DNA of 64,000 nt, from NCBI RefSeq assembly GCF_900107965.1, contig NZ_FNVU01000015.1:1-64000 (forward strand), given 5' to 3'. This document shows positions 34,738 to 42,582 of this stretch, piece after piece (position 1 is the first letter of the stretch; each line of letters opens with the position of its first letter). Source of the DNA: Actinacidiphila yanglinensis. GTDB lineage: Bacteria; Actinomycetota; Actinomycetes; Streptomycetales; Streptomycetaceae. The position numbers and the translations under genes were made by a program. The notes under the pieces are model-generated. The model made no database searches, was not told the DNA's origin, and saw only the letters and a list, made by a program, of their open reading frames with translations.

Positions 34738-35709
34738 GTGTCCACACTCAGCGAGAGCCGAACCGGCAAGGTGGCGGCAGCGAGCGCGGGGGCCGAAGGC
34801 GTCCGTCCCCCGCTCCGGGCAGGGCGCGCCCGCGTGTCCCCGCACCGGCGGCGCCGCCGCTGGCTGGGGCTGGCCTACCTCGCCCCCGCGCTGCTGGTGT
34901 ACGCGGTCGTCGTGCTGCTGCCCGCGGTGCAGGGGGTGCGGCTGTCCTTCTACCACTGGGACGGGGTCACCTCCGCCACCTGGGCCGGGTTCGCCAACTA
35001 CACCGGCTTCGTCCACGACCCGACACTGCGGCAGGCCGTCGCGCACACCCTGTTCTTCATCGTCTTCTTCTCCGTCCTGCCGATCGCTCTCGGGATGTCG
35101 AGCGCGGCGCTGACCGCGCGCCGGGACGTGCGCGGGTCCGGCGTCTACCGCTGGATCATCTTCCTTCCCCAGGTGCTCACCCCCGCCGTCGCCGCAGTGG
35201 TGTGGAAGCGCATCTACGCCCCCGCCGGACCGATCAACTCCGTGCTGACCGCCTTCGGCCTGGGCGGGCTGACCCGCGGCTGGCTGGGCGACTACACCTG
35301 GGCGCTGCCGGCCCTCGGCCTGGCCGGGACCTGGGGGGCGTACGGGCTGTGCATGGTGCTGTTCGGGGCCGGGATCCAGAACATCCCGAGCGAGCTGTAC
35401 GACGCCGCGCGGATGGACGGTGCCGGCCCGCTGCGGGAGTTCTTCACGGTGACCCTGCCGGGACTGCGCGGGCAGCTCGCCGTGGTGCTGACGCTCACCA
35501 TGCTGGGCGCCATCCGGGTCTTCGACATCGTCTGGCTCACCACCAGAGGCGGTCCCGGGACATCCACCATCACGCCGACCGTGGTGCTCTACCAGCGGGC
35601 CTTCGCCAACCCGGACGTCGGCGCGGCCTGCGCCATCGGCGTGGTGCTCGCGGTGGTCTCGCTGATCATCTCGCTGGTCGTGGTCAAGCTCTCCGAAAGT
35701 GACGACTGA
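34738..35709 (+). CDS. ABC sugar transporter permease, first subunit
   Basis: The 323-residue permease has six predicted helices after an Arg-rich N-terminus (about residues 1-40). The binding-protein-dependent transporter loop (EAA motif) reads LYDAARMDGAGPLREFFTVTLP, with the conserved Gly. It carries features of the MalF-type subfamily (GLAYLAPALLVYAVVVLLPA; TTRGGPGTSTITPTVVLY). The GTG start follows the lipoprotein stop by two bases, and the stop overlaps the next ATG (TGATG). Together with the second permease it forms the membrane channel for sugar import. Confidence 0.9.
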   Translation: MSTLSESRTGKVAAASAGAEGVRPPLRAGRARVSPHRRRRRWLGLAYLAPALLVYAVVVLLPAVQGVRLSFYHWDGVTSATWAGFANYTGFVHDPTLRQAVAHTLFFIVFFSVLPIALGMSSAALTARRDVRGSGVYRWIIFLPQVLTPAVAAVVWKRIYAPAGPINSVLTAFGLGGLTRGWLGDYTWALPALGLAGTWGAYGLCMVLFGAGIQNIPSELYDAARMDGAGPLREFFTVTLPGLRGQLAVVLTLTMLGAIRVFDIVWLTTRGGPGTSTITPTVVLYQRAFANPDVGAACAIGVVLAVVSLIISLVVVKLSESDD

Positions 35710-36521
35710 TGATCTCCACCCGGGAAAAGGTCTTCAACTACGCCTTTCTCAGCCTGCTCGCCGCCGCGGTGCTCTTCCCCGTCGCCTGGATCCTCGGCGT
35801 CGCGGTGAGCCCGAACATCTCCGGCACGCTGGACCTCGGTCACCTGCAGTGGTCCAACTTCACCCAGGCCTGGCAGCAGGCGGGCTTCAGTCACTATCTC
35901 AAGTCCAGCCTGATCATCACGGGTACGGCGGTGACCCTGTCCACGGTGCTGGCGATCCTCAGCGGATTCGCCTTCGGGGTGCTGGGGGTGGTCGGGGAGA
36001 AGGTGCTCTTCCCGCTGCTGCTCCTCGGGGTCATGATCCCGACCGAGGCGATCATCGTCCCGCTCTACTACGACTTCCAGTCCGAGGGGCTGATCGACAC
36101 CTACCAGGCCATCATCCTGGCCCACGTGGGCATGGGGGTCAGCTTCGGCGCCTTCTGGATGCGAGCGGCCTTCCGCGCCGTCCCGGCCAGCATCGGGGAG
36201 TCGGCACAGATGGACGGCGCCAACTCCTGGACCTCACTGTGGCGGATCTACCTGCCCATCGCCAAACCCGCCGTCATGACCCTGATCCTGCTCAGCTTCA
36301 TGTGGACCTGGAACGACTACTTCCTCTCCCTGATCCTGGTGTCCGACCCCGCCCACCAGCCGCTGACCCTCGGCCTGGGCGCGTTCTCAGGCCGCTACAT
36401 GGTCCACGTCAACCTGCTGGCGGCCGCCGCCGTGATCATCTCCGTGCCGGTGGTGGTCCTCTACCTCTTCTTCCAGCGGCAGTTCATCCGCGGCATGCTC
36501 TCCGGCGCGGTCAAGGGCTGA
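35709..36521 (+). CDS. ABC sugar transporter permease, second subunit
   Basis: The 270-residue permease of the MalG type has six hydrophobic segments. The EAA loop reads GESAQMDGANSWTSLWRIYLP, with the conserved Gly and the following IAKPAVMTL. TWNDYFLSLILV near the C-terminus is typical of MalG-like subunits. ATG 35709 overlaps the previous stop by one base, so both permeases are made in equal amounts. No ATPase gene follows; a hairpin begins two bases after the stop. The substrate is unknown but probably a glycoside used by the kinase/GH4 genes upstream. Confidence 0.9.
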   Translation: MISTREKVFNYAFLSLLAAAVLFPVAWILGVAVSPNISGTLDLGHLQWSNFTQAWQQAGFSHYLKSSLIITGTAVTLSTVLAILSGFAFGVLGVVGEKVLFPLLLLGVMIPTEAIIVPLYYDFQSEGLIDTYQAIILAHVGMGVSFGAFWMRAAFRAVPASIGESAQMDGANSWTSLWRIYLPIAKPAVMTLILLSFMWTWNDYFLSLILVSDPAHQPLTLGLGAFSGRYMVHVNLLAAAAVIISVPVVVLYLFFQRQFIRGMLSGAVKG

Positions 36522-36522
36522 C

Positions 36523-36546
36523 CCGGCGCGGCGCGGTGCGCGCCGG
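36523..36546 (+). terminator. GC-rich hairpin after the ABC operon
   Basis: An 8-base-pair perfect stem (CCGGCGCG, 36523-36530, with its complement at 36539-36546) and an 8-base loop start two bases past the second permease stop. There is no T run. The position and convergence with the YihY gene make it a likely terminator. Confidence 0.5.
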
Positions 36547-36694
36547 CCACTGCCGCGTGGCAGCGGTCAGGAGGGGCGGCATGCCTGGAGGCGATCCCCG
36601 GCCGGCCTCGGTCCCATTCGCGTGGACGGGCTCGGGGACCGCACTGTCCGCACTGGCCCCGGCCTGCGCCGCCGACCCGGCTCCTGCCGGGTGG

Positions 36695-37672
36695 TCACAG
36701 GGCGTCGTCGTGGAGCTTGTCGGCGCTGCGCAGGGGCATGAAGGGCTCCTGGCCCGGCGGGTGCCCGTGGTCGATGGCGCGCTGCCGGTCCAGCTCGGAG
36801 TTGACCTCCGCTCCCAGGAGCAGGGCGAGGTTGGACAGCCACAACCAGATGAAGAACGTGATGATCGCGGCGAGGCCCCCGTACACCCGACTGTAGGACC
36901 CGAAGTGGCTGGTGTAGAAGGCGAATCCGGCGGAGGCGGCCCCGAGCAGCACGACGGCGGCCAGTCCACCCGCCGTGCCCCAGCGGAAGGGCTGCCGGGC
37001 ATTGGGCGCGGCCCAGTACAGGAGGGCGAACAAGAGGCTGAGCAGGACGATCAGCAGCGGCCACTTGCCCCACTGCCACGCGGTGACCGCGCCGTGGCCG
37101 ACCCCCAGGGCGGCGCCGATCCGGTCGGCCAGGTCCCGGCTGACGGCGACCAAGGCGGCCAGGACGGTCAGCAGCGCCATGGTCAGGACGGTCAGCCCGA
37201 GCCGCAGCGGGAGCAGGACCCGCAGCGGACGCCCCTCGGGTACGTCGTAGACGGCGTTCATGGCCCGGATGAACGCCGCCGCGTACGCGGACGCCGACCA
37301 CAGCAGCGCCAGGACGCCGAAGACGCCCGCGGTGACGTGCTGCCGCTGCAGGCTCGCCAGAACCTGGGTGACGAGATCCCGCGCGGGCCCGGGCGCCAGC
37401 CGCCGGACGCTGCGGCTCAGCGGATCGGTGGCCGCCGGCCCGACGGCCCCGAGCGTGGAGACGACCACCAGCAAGGCGGGCACGACGGACAGGACCAGGT
37501 AGTACGTCAGCGCCGCCGCCCGGTCGGACAGATTGTCGTCCCGCAGTTCGGACACCACCCGCCCCAGCGCCTCCCGCCGCCCACTGCGCACCGCCGGTCC
37601 TTCGAGTCGTCCGGCCACCGGCTCCGCCCGTATCCCGGCCTCCGGCATCGGCTCCTCGATCGGCGAGCTCAT
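36695..37672 (-). CDS. YihY/BrkB-family membrane protein
   Basis: The 325-residue membrane protein has six or seven hydrophobic segments in the order typical of YihY/virulence factor BrkB (once called RNase BN): DDNLSDRAAALTYYLVLSVVP near residue 50, then VFGVLALLWSASAYAAAF, GGLAAVVLLGAASAGFAFYTSHFGSYS, and VYGGLAAIITFFIWLWLSNLALLLGAEVN. The C-terminus carries the family block RQRAIDHGHPPG. The function is not known; the RNase assignment was withdrawn for this family. ATG 37672 starts just before the conserved core; the frame is otherwise closed upstream. It converges with the ABC operon. Confidence 0.85.
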   Translation of the reverse strand: MSSPIEEPMPEAGIRAEPVAGRLEGPAVRSGRREALGRVVSELRDDNLSDRAAALTYYLVLSVVPALLVVVSTLGAVGPAATDPLSRSVRRLAPGPARDLVTQVLASLQRQHVTAGVFGVLALLWSASAYAAAFIRAMNAVYDVPEGRPLRVLLPLRLGLTVLTMALLTVLAALVAVSRDLADRIGAALGVGHGAVTAWQWGKWPLLIVLLSLLFALLYWAAPNARQPFRWGTAGGLAAVVLLGAASAGFAFYTSHFGSYSRVYGGLAAIITFFIWLWLSNLALLLGAEVNSELDRQRAIDHGHPPGQEPFMPLRSADKLHDDAL

Positions 37673-37798
37673 GGTCCTGCATCTCCTGATGTACGGGGCG
37701 GCCGAGCGGGTTGACGGTGCTGCCGCGCAGCACGGCCTGGGTGGTGCAGGCTACGGCATCTTCCCCGGCCACCGGATCTGCCTCCGGCCGGTCGTGCA

Positions 37799-37957
37799 TC
37801 AGTGACGCTGTCCCGCACGGCGCGAGGGTGACCTCGTCGCTGAGCCGATGGTCGTTTGCCACTCGACGCCTGAGCCTGCCAGGTCGCTGACGAAGACGAT
37901 CTCCGCAGCCAGCAGGATCCGCGCCCATGTGACGGGCTTGATCGGATCATCATCACC
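37799..37957 (-). pseudogene. Possible conserved small protein, degraded
   Basis: The frame ending at 37799 reads DPIKPVTWARILLAAEIVFV followed by SDLAGSGVEWQTTIG, which looks like a natural protein and resembles short conserved streptomycete proteins with an EIVFxSDxxGSG(V/F)xW motif. The expected continuation (LSDEVTL) is present only one base out of frame, and no ribosome site or start fits. The rest of the 38 kb interval (37673-38186) shows nothing else recognisable. Confidence 0.3.
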
Positions 37958-38186
37958 CAGGGCGCGGCCCGGGACGCGGCACCGATCGGGCAGATCACGA
38001 GCGTCCACGAACCCTGTGCCGAAGGTGAGTTGGTCGCTGCACCGCGCCGCCCCGCCCCATTCAGGGAGAGCCCGTTGCAGCAGTCGGGTTTCGTCATTCG
38101 CCAGGACCCCGCTGGGCCTCACCGATTGCTCGGACACACGTCCCGCCTCTCCGTCCTCGTCCCCACCCAAGGGCGATCGGTCGGCG

Positions 38187-38648
38187 TCACGCGGGCCGGC
38201 TCAGCGTCCGCAGCGCCAGCCGGCCGCACAGCGCGGCGAGCGGCAGCTCGGCGCCGAGCGCCATGGCGACCGCGGTGGCCAAGTCGCCGCCCGGGGCCGC
38301 CGTCGTGGTGTCGAACCAGGCGTCCACCGCAAGCAGCGTCGCCGTCGCGGCGGCCGCCAGGGCGACCCGCCGGTCGCCGCGGGCGGCGAGGAGGCCGGTG
38401 GCGATCAGGCCGAGCGCCTCCAGCGCGTCGAGCCCGACCCAGGCGACCGGCCAGTGCGCCGCGGTCGCGGTGGCCGGCAGGCCGGTGGCCAGCACGTACA
38501 ACCACGGCAGCAGGGCGAGCCCGCAGGCGACCAGGAGCCACCCGGCCCGCCGCATGCCCCGCGCCGGGCGCGGCTCCTCCGCCCCTTCGTAGAGCGGGAT
38601 CACCTCGGTGTCGGCCACTTCCTCATCGCACAAAGCCAGTTGACGCAT
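38187..38648 (-). CDS. Four-helix integral membrane protein, function unknown
   Basis: The 153-residue protein has a cytoplasmic N-terminus with Asp and Glu (ALCDEEVADTEVIPLYEGAE) and four hydrophobic segments: GWLLVACGLALLPWLYVLAT, AWVGLDALEALGLIATGLLA, VALAAAATATLLAVDAWFD and DLATAVAMALGAELPLAALCG. Conserved polar residues sit in the loops (LDALEALG, DAWFDTTTA). This pattern recurs in small actinomycete membrane proteins of unknown role. ATG 38648 gives the short N-terminus; the frame runs further to 38693. The next genes on the other strand are a two-component pair, about 170 bases away. Confidence 0.65.
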   Translation of the reverse strand: MRQLALCDEEVADTEVIPLYEGAEEPRPARGMRRAGWLLVACGLALLPWLYVLATGLPATATAAHWPVAWVGLDALEALGLIATGLLAARGDRRVALAAAATATLLAVDAWFDTTTAAPGGDLATAVAMALGAELPLAALCGRLALRTLSRPA

Positions 38649-38819
38649 CGTCTTCCCCCACTCCCCGCCGGCTCTCCTTGTCACGTGCTCCACCCTCCGC
38701 CCCGCACCAGGGCGCCGTCAGTAACGCAGGGTTCCGACCCGGGGTGGAGAAAAGTGCACCCCCGAACCGGGCGGCAGCGTCATGGCACGGGGATGGCCTG
38801 CGGCTTTACCGTTTGACGC

Positions 38820-40076
38820 ATGCAACTCACGACGTGGCTGCAGCTGGTGCCGGGCCGGCCGTTCCGCAGGGCGGGACACCGGACCGCGCTCATCGCCGCC
38901 GGCCTGCCGCTCCACCTCGCCGTGGTGCCGCTGTGGCTCTGGCTGCTCGGCACCTTTGCGGCGTTGGTGCCGGCGGTGACTCCGCTGCCCGTGCTGCTCA
39001 CGCTCGTGGTGACACCCCTGCTGACCGTCGGGCAGCGGCGGCGCTACCGGGCACTCGTCGGCAAGGACCTCCCGCGCCCGCCCACACCCGGGCCGGGACG
39101 CAACTGGACGTGGGCGGTGCGCCGGCTGACCTCGCGGGCCTTGTGGCGGCAGGTCTGCTACCACGCCGTGGCGGGTCCACTGCTCGCCGTGCTGGACCTC
39201 GCTGTCCTCGCCGTCTGGGCCGCCGCTCTCGTGGCCGCCTCCATCTACGTGTGGATCTGGGCGCTGCCCCCGCAGTGGCGGGTCACCGACCTCGGGTACA
39301 CCACGCAGGCCGCGTACATCACCGCCGGCGGCCTCGCCCTGCTGTTCCTCGGGCCCCGGCTGACCGGCGCGCTGGTGCGGCTGGACACCCGGGCGGCCGA
39401 GGTCCTGCTCGGGCCCAGCCGCACGGAGAAGCTGGCCCGCCGGGTCGCCGACCTCGCCGAGAGCCGGGCCGGCGTGCTCGACGCCGCCGACGCCGAGCGG
39501 CGGCGTATCGAGCGCGACCTGCACGACGGCGCGCAGCAGCGCCTCGTCTCACTCGCCGTCAATCTGGGGCTGGCCAGGGCCACCCTCGGCGATCTGCCGG
39601 CCGATGCCCGCAAGGTGATCGACGAGGCGCACCGCGAGGCGAAGGAGGCGATCGCCGAGCTGAACGACCTGGTGCGTGGTCTGCATCCGGCCGTCCTTGA
39701 GGACCGCGGCCTCGACGCCGCGCTGTCCGGGGTCGCCGCTCGCCTCCCGATTCCGGTGCGCGTGGCGGTGGACCTGCCGCGGCGCCCCTCACCCACGGTC
39801 GAGGCTGTCGCGTACTTCGTGGTCTCCGAAGCCCTGACGAACGTGGTCAAACACGCCCGGGCGACCCGGGCGGAGGTGACCGTGCACCGGATCGGGGAGA
39901 CACTGCTGGTGGTCGTCGCGGACGACGGCGCGGGCGGCGCGGATCTCGCAGGGGCCGGCGGCACCGGGCTCGCCGGGCTCGCCAAGCGCGTCGCGTCCGT
40001 CGACGGCACGTTCTCCTGCCGCAGCCCCGCCGGGGGCCCGACCGTCATCACCGTGGAGCTGCCGTGCGCGCCGTGA
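38820..40076 (+). CDS. HisKA_3 sensor histidine kinase (pair 3)
   Basis: The 418-residue membrane kinase has about five hydrophobic segments (27-48, 55-70, 120-145, 165-180), two of them followed by loops rich in Arg and Pro. The HisKA_3 domain carries H235 in RDLHDGAQQRLVSLAVNLG. The ATPase domain has an N box (SEALTNVVKHARATR), the D box ADDGAGGAD and TGLAGLAKRVASVDG. This matches short kinases of streptomycete regulators. ATG 38820 lies right after TACCGT, a -10-like hexamer, so a leaderless message is possible. The response regulator begins before its stop (13-base overlap). Confidence 0.9.
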   Translation: MQLTTWLQLVPGRPFRRAGHRTALIAAGLPLHLAVVPLWLWLLGTFAALVPAVTPLPVLLTLVVTPLLTVGQRRRYRALVGKDLPRPPTPGPGRNWTWAVRRLTSRALWRQVCYHAVAGPLLAVLDLAVLAVWAAALVAASIYVWIWALPPQWRVTDLGYTTQAAYITAGGLALLFLGPRLTGALVRLDTRAAEVLLGPSRTEKLARRVADLAESRAGVLDAADAERRRIERDLHDGAQQRLVSLAVNLGLARATLGDLPADARKVIDEAHREAKEAIAELNDLVRGLHPAVLEDRGLDAALSGVAARLPIPVRVAVDLPRRPSPTVEAVAYFVVSEALTNVVKHARATRAEVTVHRIGETLLVVVADDGAGGADLAGAGGTGLAGLAKRVASVDGTFSCRSPAGGPTVITVELPCAP

Positions 40077-40720
40077 TCGCCGAGGATTCCCTCTTGCTGC
40101 GCATCGGTGTGGTCAAGGTGCTGGAGGCGGCCGGCTTCGAGATGTGCGCGCAAGTCGCCGACGCAGAAGGGCTGCTGGCGGCCGTCGAGGAGCACCGTCC
40201 CGACATCGCCGTGGTCGACGTGCGCATGCCGCCCGGATTCACCGACGAGGGAGTGCGCGCCGCGCTGGTGATCCGCCACCAGTACCCAGGTACCGCCGTG
40301 CTCCTGCTGTCGCAGTACGTGGAGGAGCGGTACGCCGCCGATCTGCTCGCCGCCAACACCTCGGGCGTCGGCTATCTGCTCAAGCAACGGGTCGCCGACG
40401 TCGAGGAGTTCGCCGAGGCGGTACGCCGGGTGGCGGCCGGCGGCACCGCGCTCGACCCGCAGGTCGTCGCGCAGCTGCTGGTGCGCCGGCACAGCGATCC
40501 GCTCGACCGGCTGACGCCGCGCGAGCGGGAGGTGCTGGAGCTGATGGCGGGCGGCCGGTCCAACTCCGGCATCGCCGCCGAACTGGTGGTGAGCGAGAGC
40601 GCGGTCGCCAAGCACATCAACAGCATCTTCACCAAGCTCGACCTGCCCAAGGCCGACGCCGACCACCGCCGCGTCCTGGCGGTGCTGCGCTTCCTGGGCG
40701 TTGCGAGACCCCCCTCATGA
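40064..40720 (+). CDS. NarL/FixJ-type response regulator (pair 3)
   Basis: The 218-residue protein has a receiver domain with the acidic residues E7 and D8, phospho-acceptor D52 (VVDVRMPPG) and Lys in YLLKQRVADV. The C-terminal LuxR domain (LTPREREVLELMAGGRSNSGIA) follows, then a long final helix. GFTDEGVRAALVIRHQYP is typical of this regulator subgroup. The GTG start lies within the kinase gene (13-base overlap), so kinase and regulator are coupled. The target is not apparent from the neighbours. Confidence 0.9.
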   Translation: MRAVIAEDSLLLRIGVVKVLEAAGFEMCAQVADAEGLLAAVEEHRPDIAVVDVRMPPGFTDEGVRAALVIRHQYPGTAVLLLSQYVEERYAADLLAANTSGVGYLLKQRVADVEEFAEAVRRVAAGGTALDPQVVAQLLVRRHSDPLDRLTPREREVLELMAGGRSNSGIAAELVVSESAVAKHINSIFTKLDLPKADADHRRVLAVLRFLGVARPPS

Positions 40721-40957
40721 CTCGCCGCCTGGCCGGAAGGCGGCGCTGAACCGGCCGCCCCGTTCCTTGGCCGGCCGACCCCGCTCCGCCATCCCCCGCG
40801 CCTTCGCGCGCACCCCTGTCACCCCGGCCGCGGACGTCTCCCAGCCCCGCCGCTGAGCGATCCGACGGCAGTCCATCGGGCCCGTCCCCTCCCGCGCGGC
40901 ATCGTCGAGCAAGAAGACGATGCGCTGGTAGTCCGGCGCCAGCACCCGCACCGACAC
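40715..40957 (-). CDS. Small hypothetical, possibly winged-helix remnant
   Basis: An 80-residue ORF reads VRVLAPDYQRIVFLLDDAAR, then CRRIAQRRGWETSAAGVTGV, then KARGMAERGRPAKERGGRFS. The layout (a helix, an HTH-like RRIAQRRGW, a linker and a basic wing ending in GRFS) resembles small winged-helix proteins that accompany transposases in streptomycetes. That is inference; no family was confirmed. It overlaps the end of the regulator gene by six bases on the opposite strand. It may be a remnant. Confidence 0.35.
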   Translation of the reverse strand: MSVRVLAPDYQRIVFLLDDAAREGTGPMDCRRIAQRRGWETSAAGVTGVRAKARGMAERGRPAKERGGRFSAAFRPGGES

Positions 40958-41016
40958 GTCTTGTCAGTTCCGGTGCACGCCGATCAGCCGAGTGACGGAA
41001 CCGTTGCGATCCCGCG

Positions 41017-42318
41017 CTACGGTGTGGCCGACGAGGTGATCGGTGATCCGGCGGAGGCTGTGGAGTCCGGTGCTCCCGCGTAGTCGGGCAGCTCGATGCC
41101 GTTGATCGCGCGGCCGACCAGCTCGGCGAACCATTCGCCGGCGAAGTCCGGGGGCGGCTGGGTGTCCGGCCCGGGGACGTCGCGGCTGCGGGCGTTCAAT
41201 CGGCCGATCTCCTGGTTGGCTTCGACGAACGAGCGCATCCGCGTCTCGTAGCGGGCGAACCCGGTGTCGGGGTCCCAGCCGGCGGCGGCCAGCTCTCCTG
41301 CCAGCAGGTAGGCGCCGACCAGCGCCAGCCCGGTGCCCTGCCCGGACATCGGCGAGGAGCTGAACGCCGCGTCCCCGAGCAGCCCCACGCGTCCGCTCGA
41401 CCAGCGATCCATCACCACCTGGGCGACCTGGTCGAGGTAGAAGTCCGGGGTGTCGTCCAGGTGCGCAAGGATGTTCGGGGCCAGCCAGCCCAGGCCCGCC
41501 ATCCGCTGACGCAGCAGGCGCTTTTGGGCCGCGACGTCACGGTGGTCGACGTCGAAGCCGGGCGAGGTGAAGGAGAACATGGACATCGCCCGGGTGGCGT
41601 CCTGGATGGGTCGCAGAAGGGCGGAGCGTCCGGACTCCTGGTGCTGGTACTCCAGCAGCCAGCGGTCCAGCCCGAACTCGTTGGGCACGCTGTAGAAGGC
41701 CAGCACGTGCCCGAGGTGGCGGAGGAACCGCTCATGCGGCCCGAAGACCATCGCCCGCAGCGGCGAGTGCAGCCCGTCGGCCCCGATCACCAGGTCGAAG
41801 CGCCGCCGGTTGCCGCAGGCGAAGACCACATCGACTCCGCCCGCATCCTGGGTGAGTTCGGCGATTCGGTCGCCGAAGATGTACTCGACGCCGTCGCGGG
41901 TGTCGTTGTAGAGCAGCCGCGACAGGTCCCCGCGCAGGATCTCGATGTCCGCGATGAACCCGTCGCCACCGTCGTCGTCCGCGCGGAAGGTCTCCAGCAC
42001 CTGCCCGTCCGCGTCCACGGTGTGCGCGCCGGCGGTGTCGGTGCACGCCGCGCGGACCACAGCGTCCAGCCCCATGCGTCTGATGACCTCCTTGGCGACC
42101 CCGCGCGCGTCCACCGCCTGCCCCCCGGGACGCAGTTCGGGAGCCCGCTCCACCACGGTCACCTCGGCCCCCCGCCGGCGCAGCCAGTGGGCCAGCGCGG
42201 GTCCGGCGATGCTCGCCCCCGCCACCAACACCCTGGGACCGCTCACCCGCGTCCGCTGCTCGCCCGCCCCGATCGTGCGCTCCTGCGCGGAGTCGTCGAC
42301 GCCCATCACTGCCTCCAT
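41017..42318 (-). CDS. FAD-dependent monooxygenase (PHBH-type)
   Basis: The 433-residue flavoprotein has the Rossmann motif VLVAGASIAGPALAHWL (about residues 27-43) with Glu after the second strand (VTVVERAP). The middle DG motif reads LVIGADGLHSPLR, and the GD motif for FAD phosphate binding reads GRVGLLGDAAFSSSPMSGQG. This is the class A aromatic hydroxylase fold, found in antibiotic tailoring and in aromatic breakdown. ATG 42318 follows GGGAGG by seven bases. A perfect palindrome (42333-42349) lies just upstream and should control it. The substrate is unknown. Confidence 0.9.
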   Translation of the reverse strand: MEAVMGVDDSAQERTIGAGEQRTRVSGPRVLVAGASIAGPALAHWLRRRGAEVTVVERAPELRPGGQAVDARGVAKEVIRRMGLDAVVRAACTDTAGAHTVDADGQVLETFRADDDGGDGFIADIEILRGDLSRLLYNDTRDGVEYIFGDRIAELTQDAGGVDVVFACGNRRRFDLVIGADGLHSPLRAMVFGPHERFLRHLGHVLAFYSVPNEFGLDRWLLEYQHQESGRSALLRPIQDATRAMSMFSFTSPGFDVDHRDVAAQKRLLRQRMAGLGWLAPNILAHLDDTPDFYLDQVAQVVMDRWSSGRVGLLGDAAFSSSPMSGQGTGLALVGAYLLAGELAAAGWDPDTGFARYETRMRSFVEANQEIGRLNARSRDVPGPDTQPPPDFAGEWFAELVGRAINGIELPDYAGAPDSTASAGSPITSSATP

Positions 42319-42332
42319 GCGTTTCCTCCCGC

Positions 42333-42349
42333 GCTGGAATGTTTCCAGC
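42333..42349. promoter_or_regulatory. Perfect palindrome upstream of the monooxygenase gene
   Basis: GCTGGAA, a three-base spacer (TGT) and TTCCAGC form a perfect 7+7 inverted repeat 14 bases before the ATG, overlapping the ribosome-site region. This is typical of TetR-family operators. No TetR gene is adjacent; the nearest is at 52808-53371. Confidence 0.6.
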
Positions 42350-42582
42350 ACAGGCCCACCTGTGTCGGTGGATCCGGCAGTGTCGACTGCGGATCCGCAC
42401 GAAACTCATTGGTCCGGCCGAGATCGCGATCTGTGCGCAACACGGTGAGGCTCTGCAAGGACCAGCGAGACCGGACGGGACACCCTGACCTGCCCGCTCA
42501 ACCTTCGCCGAGACGCAGCGCGGTCCGTCAAGATCCAGTGGGAAACGCCCAAGGGTTCACTGCGACAGGGCAGGATGCGAAG

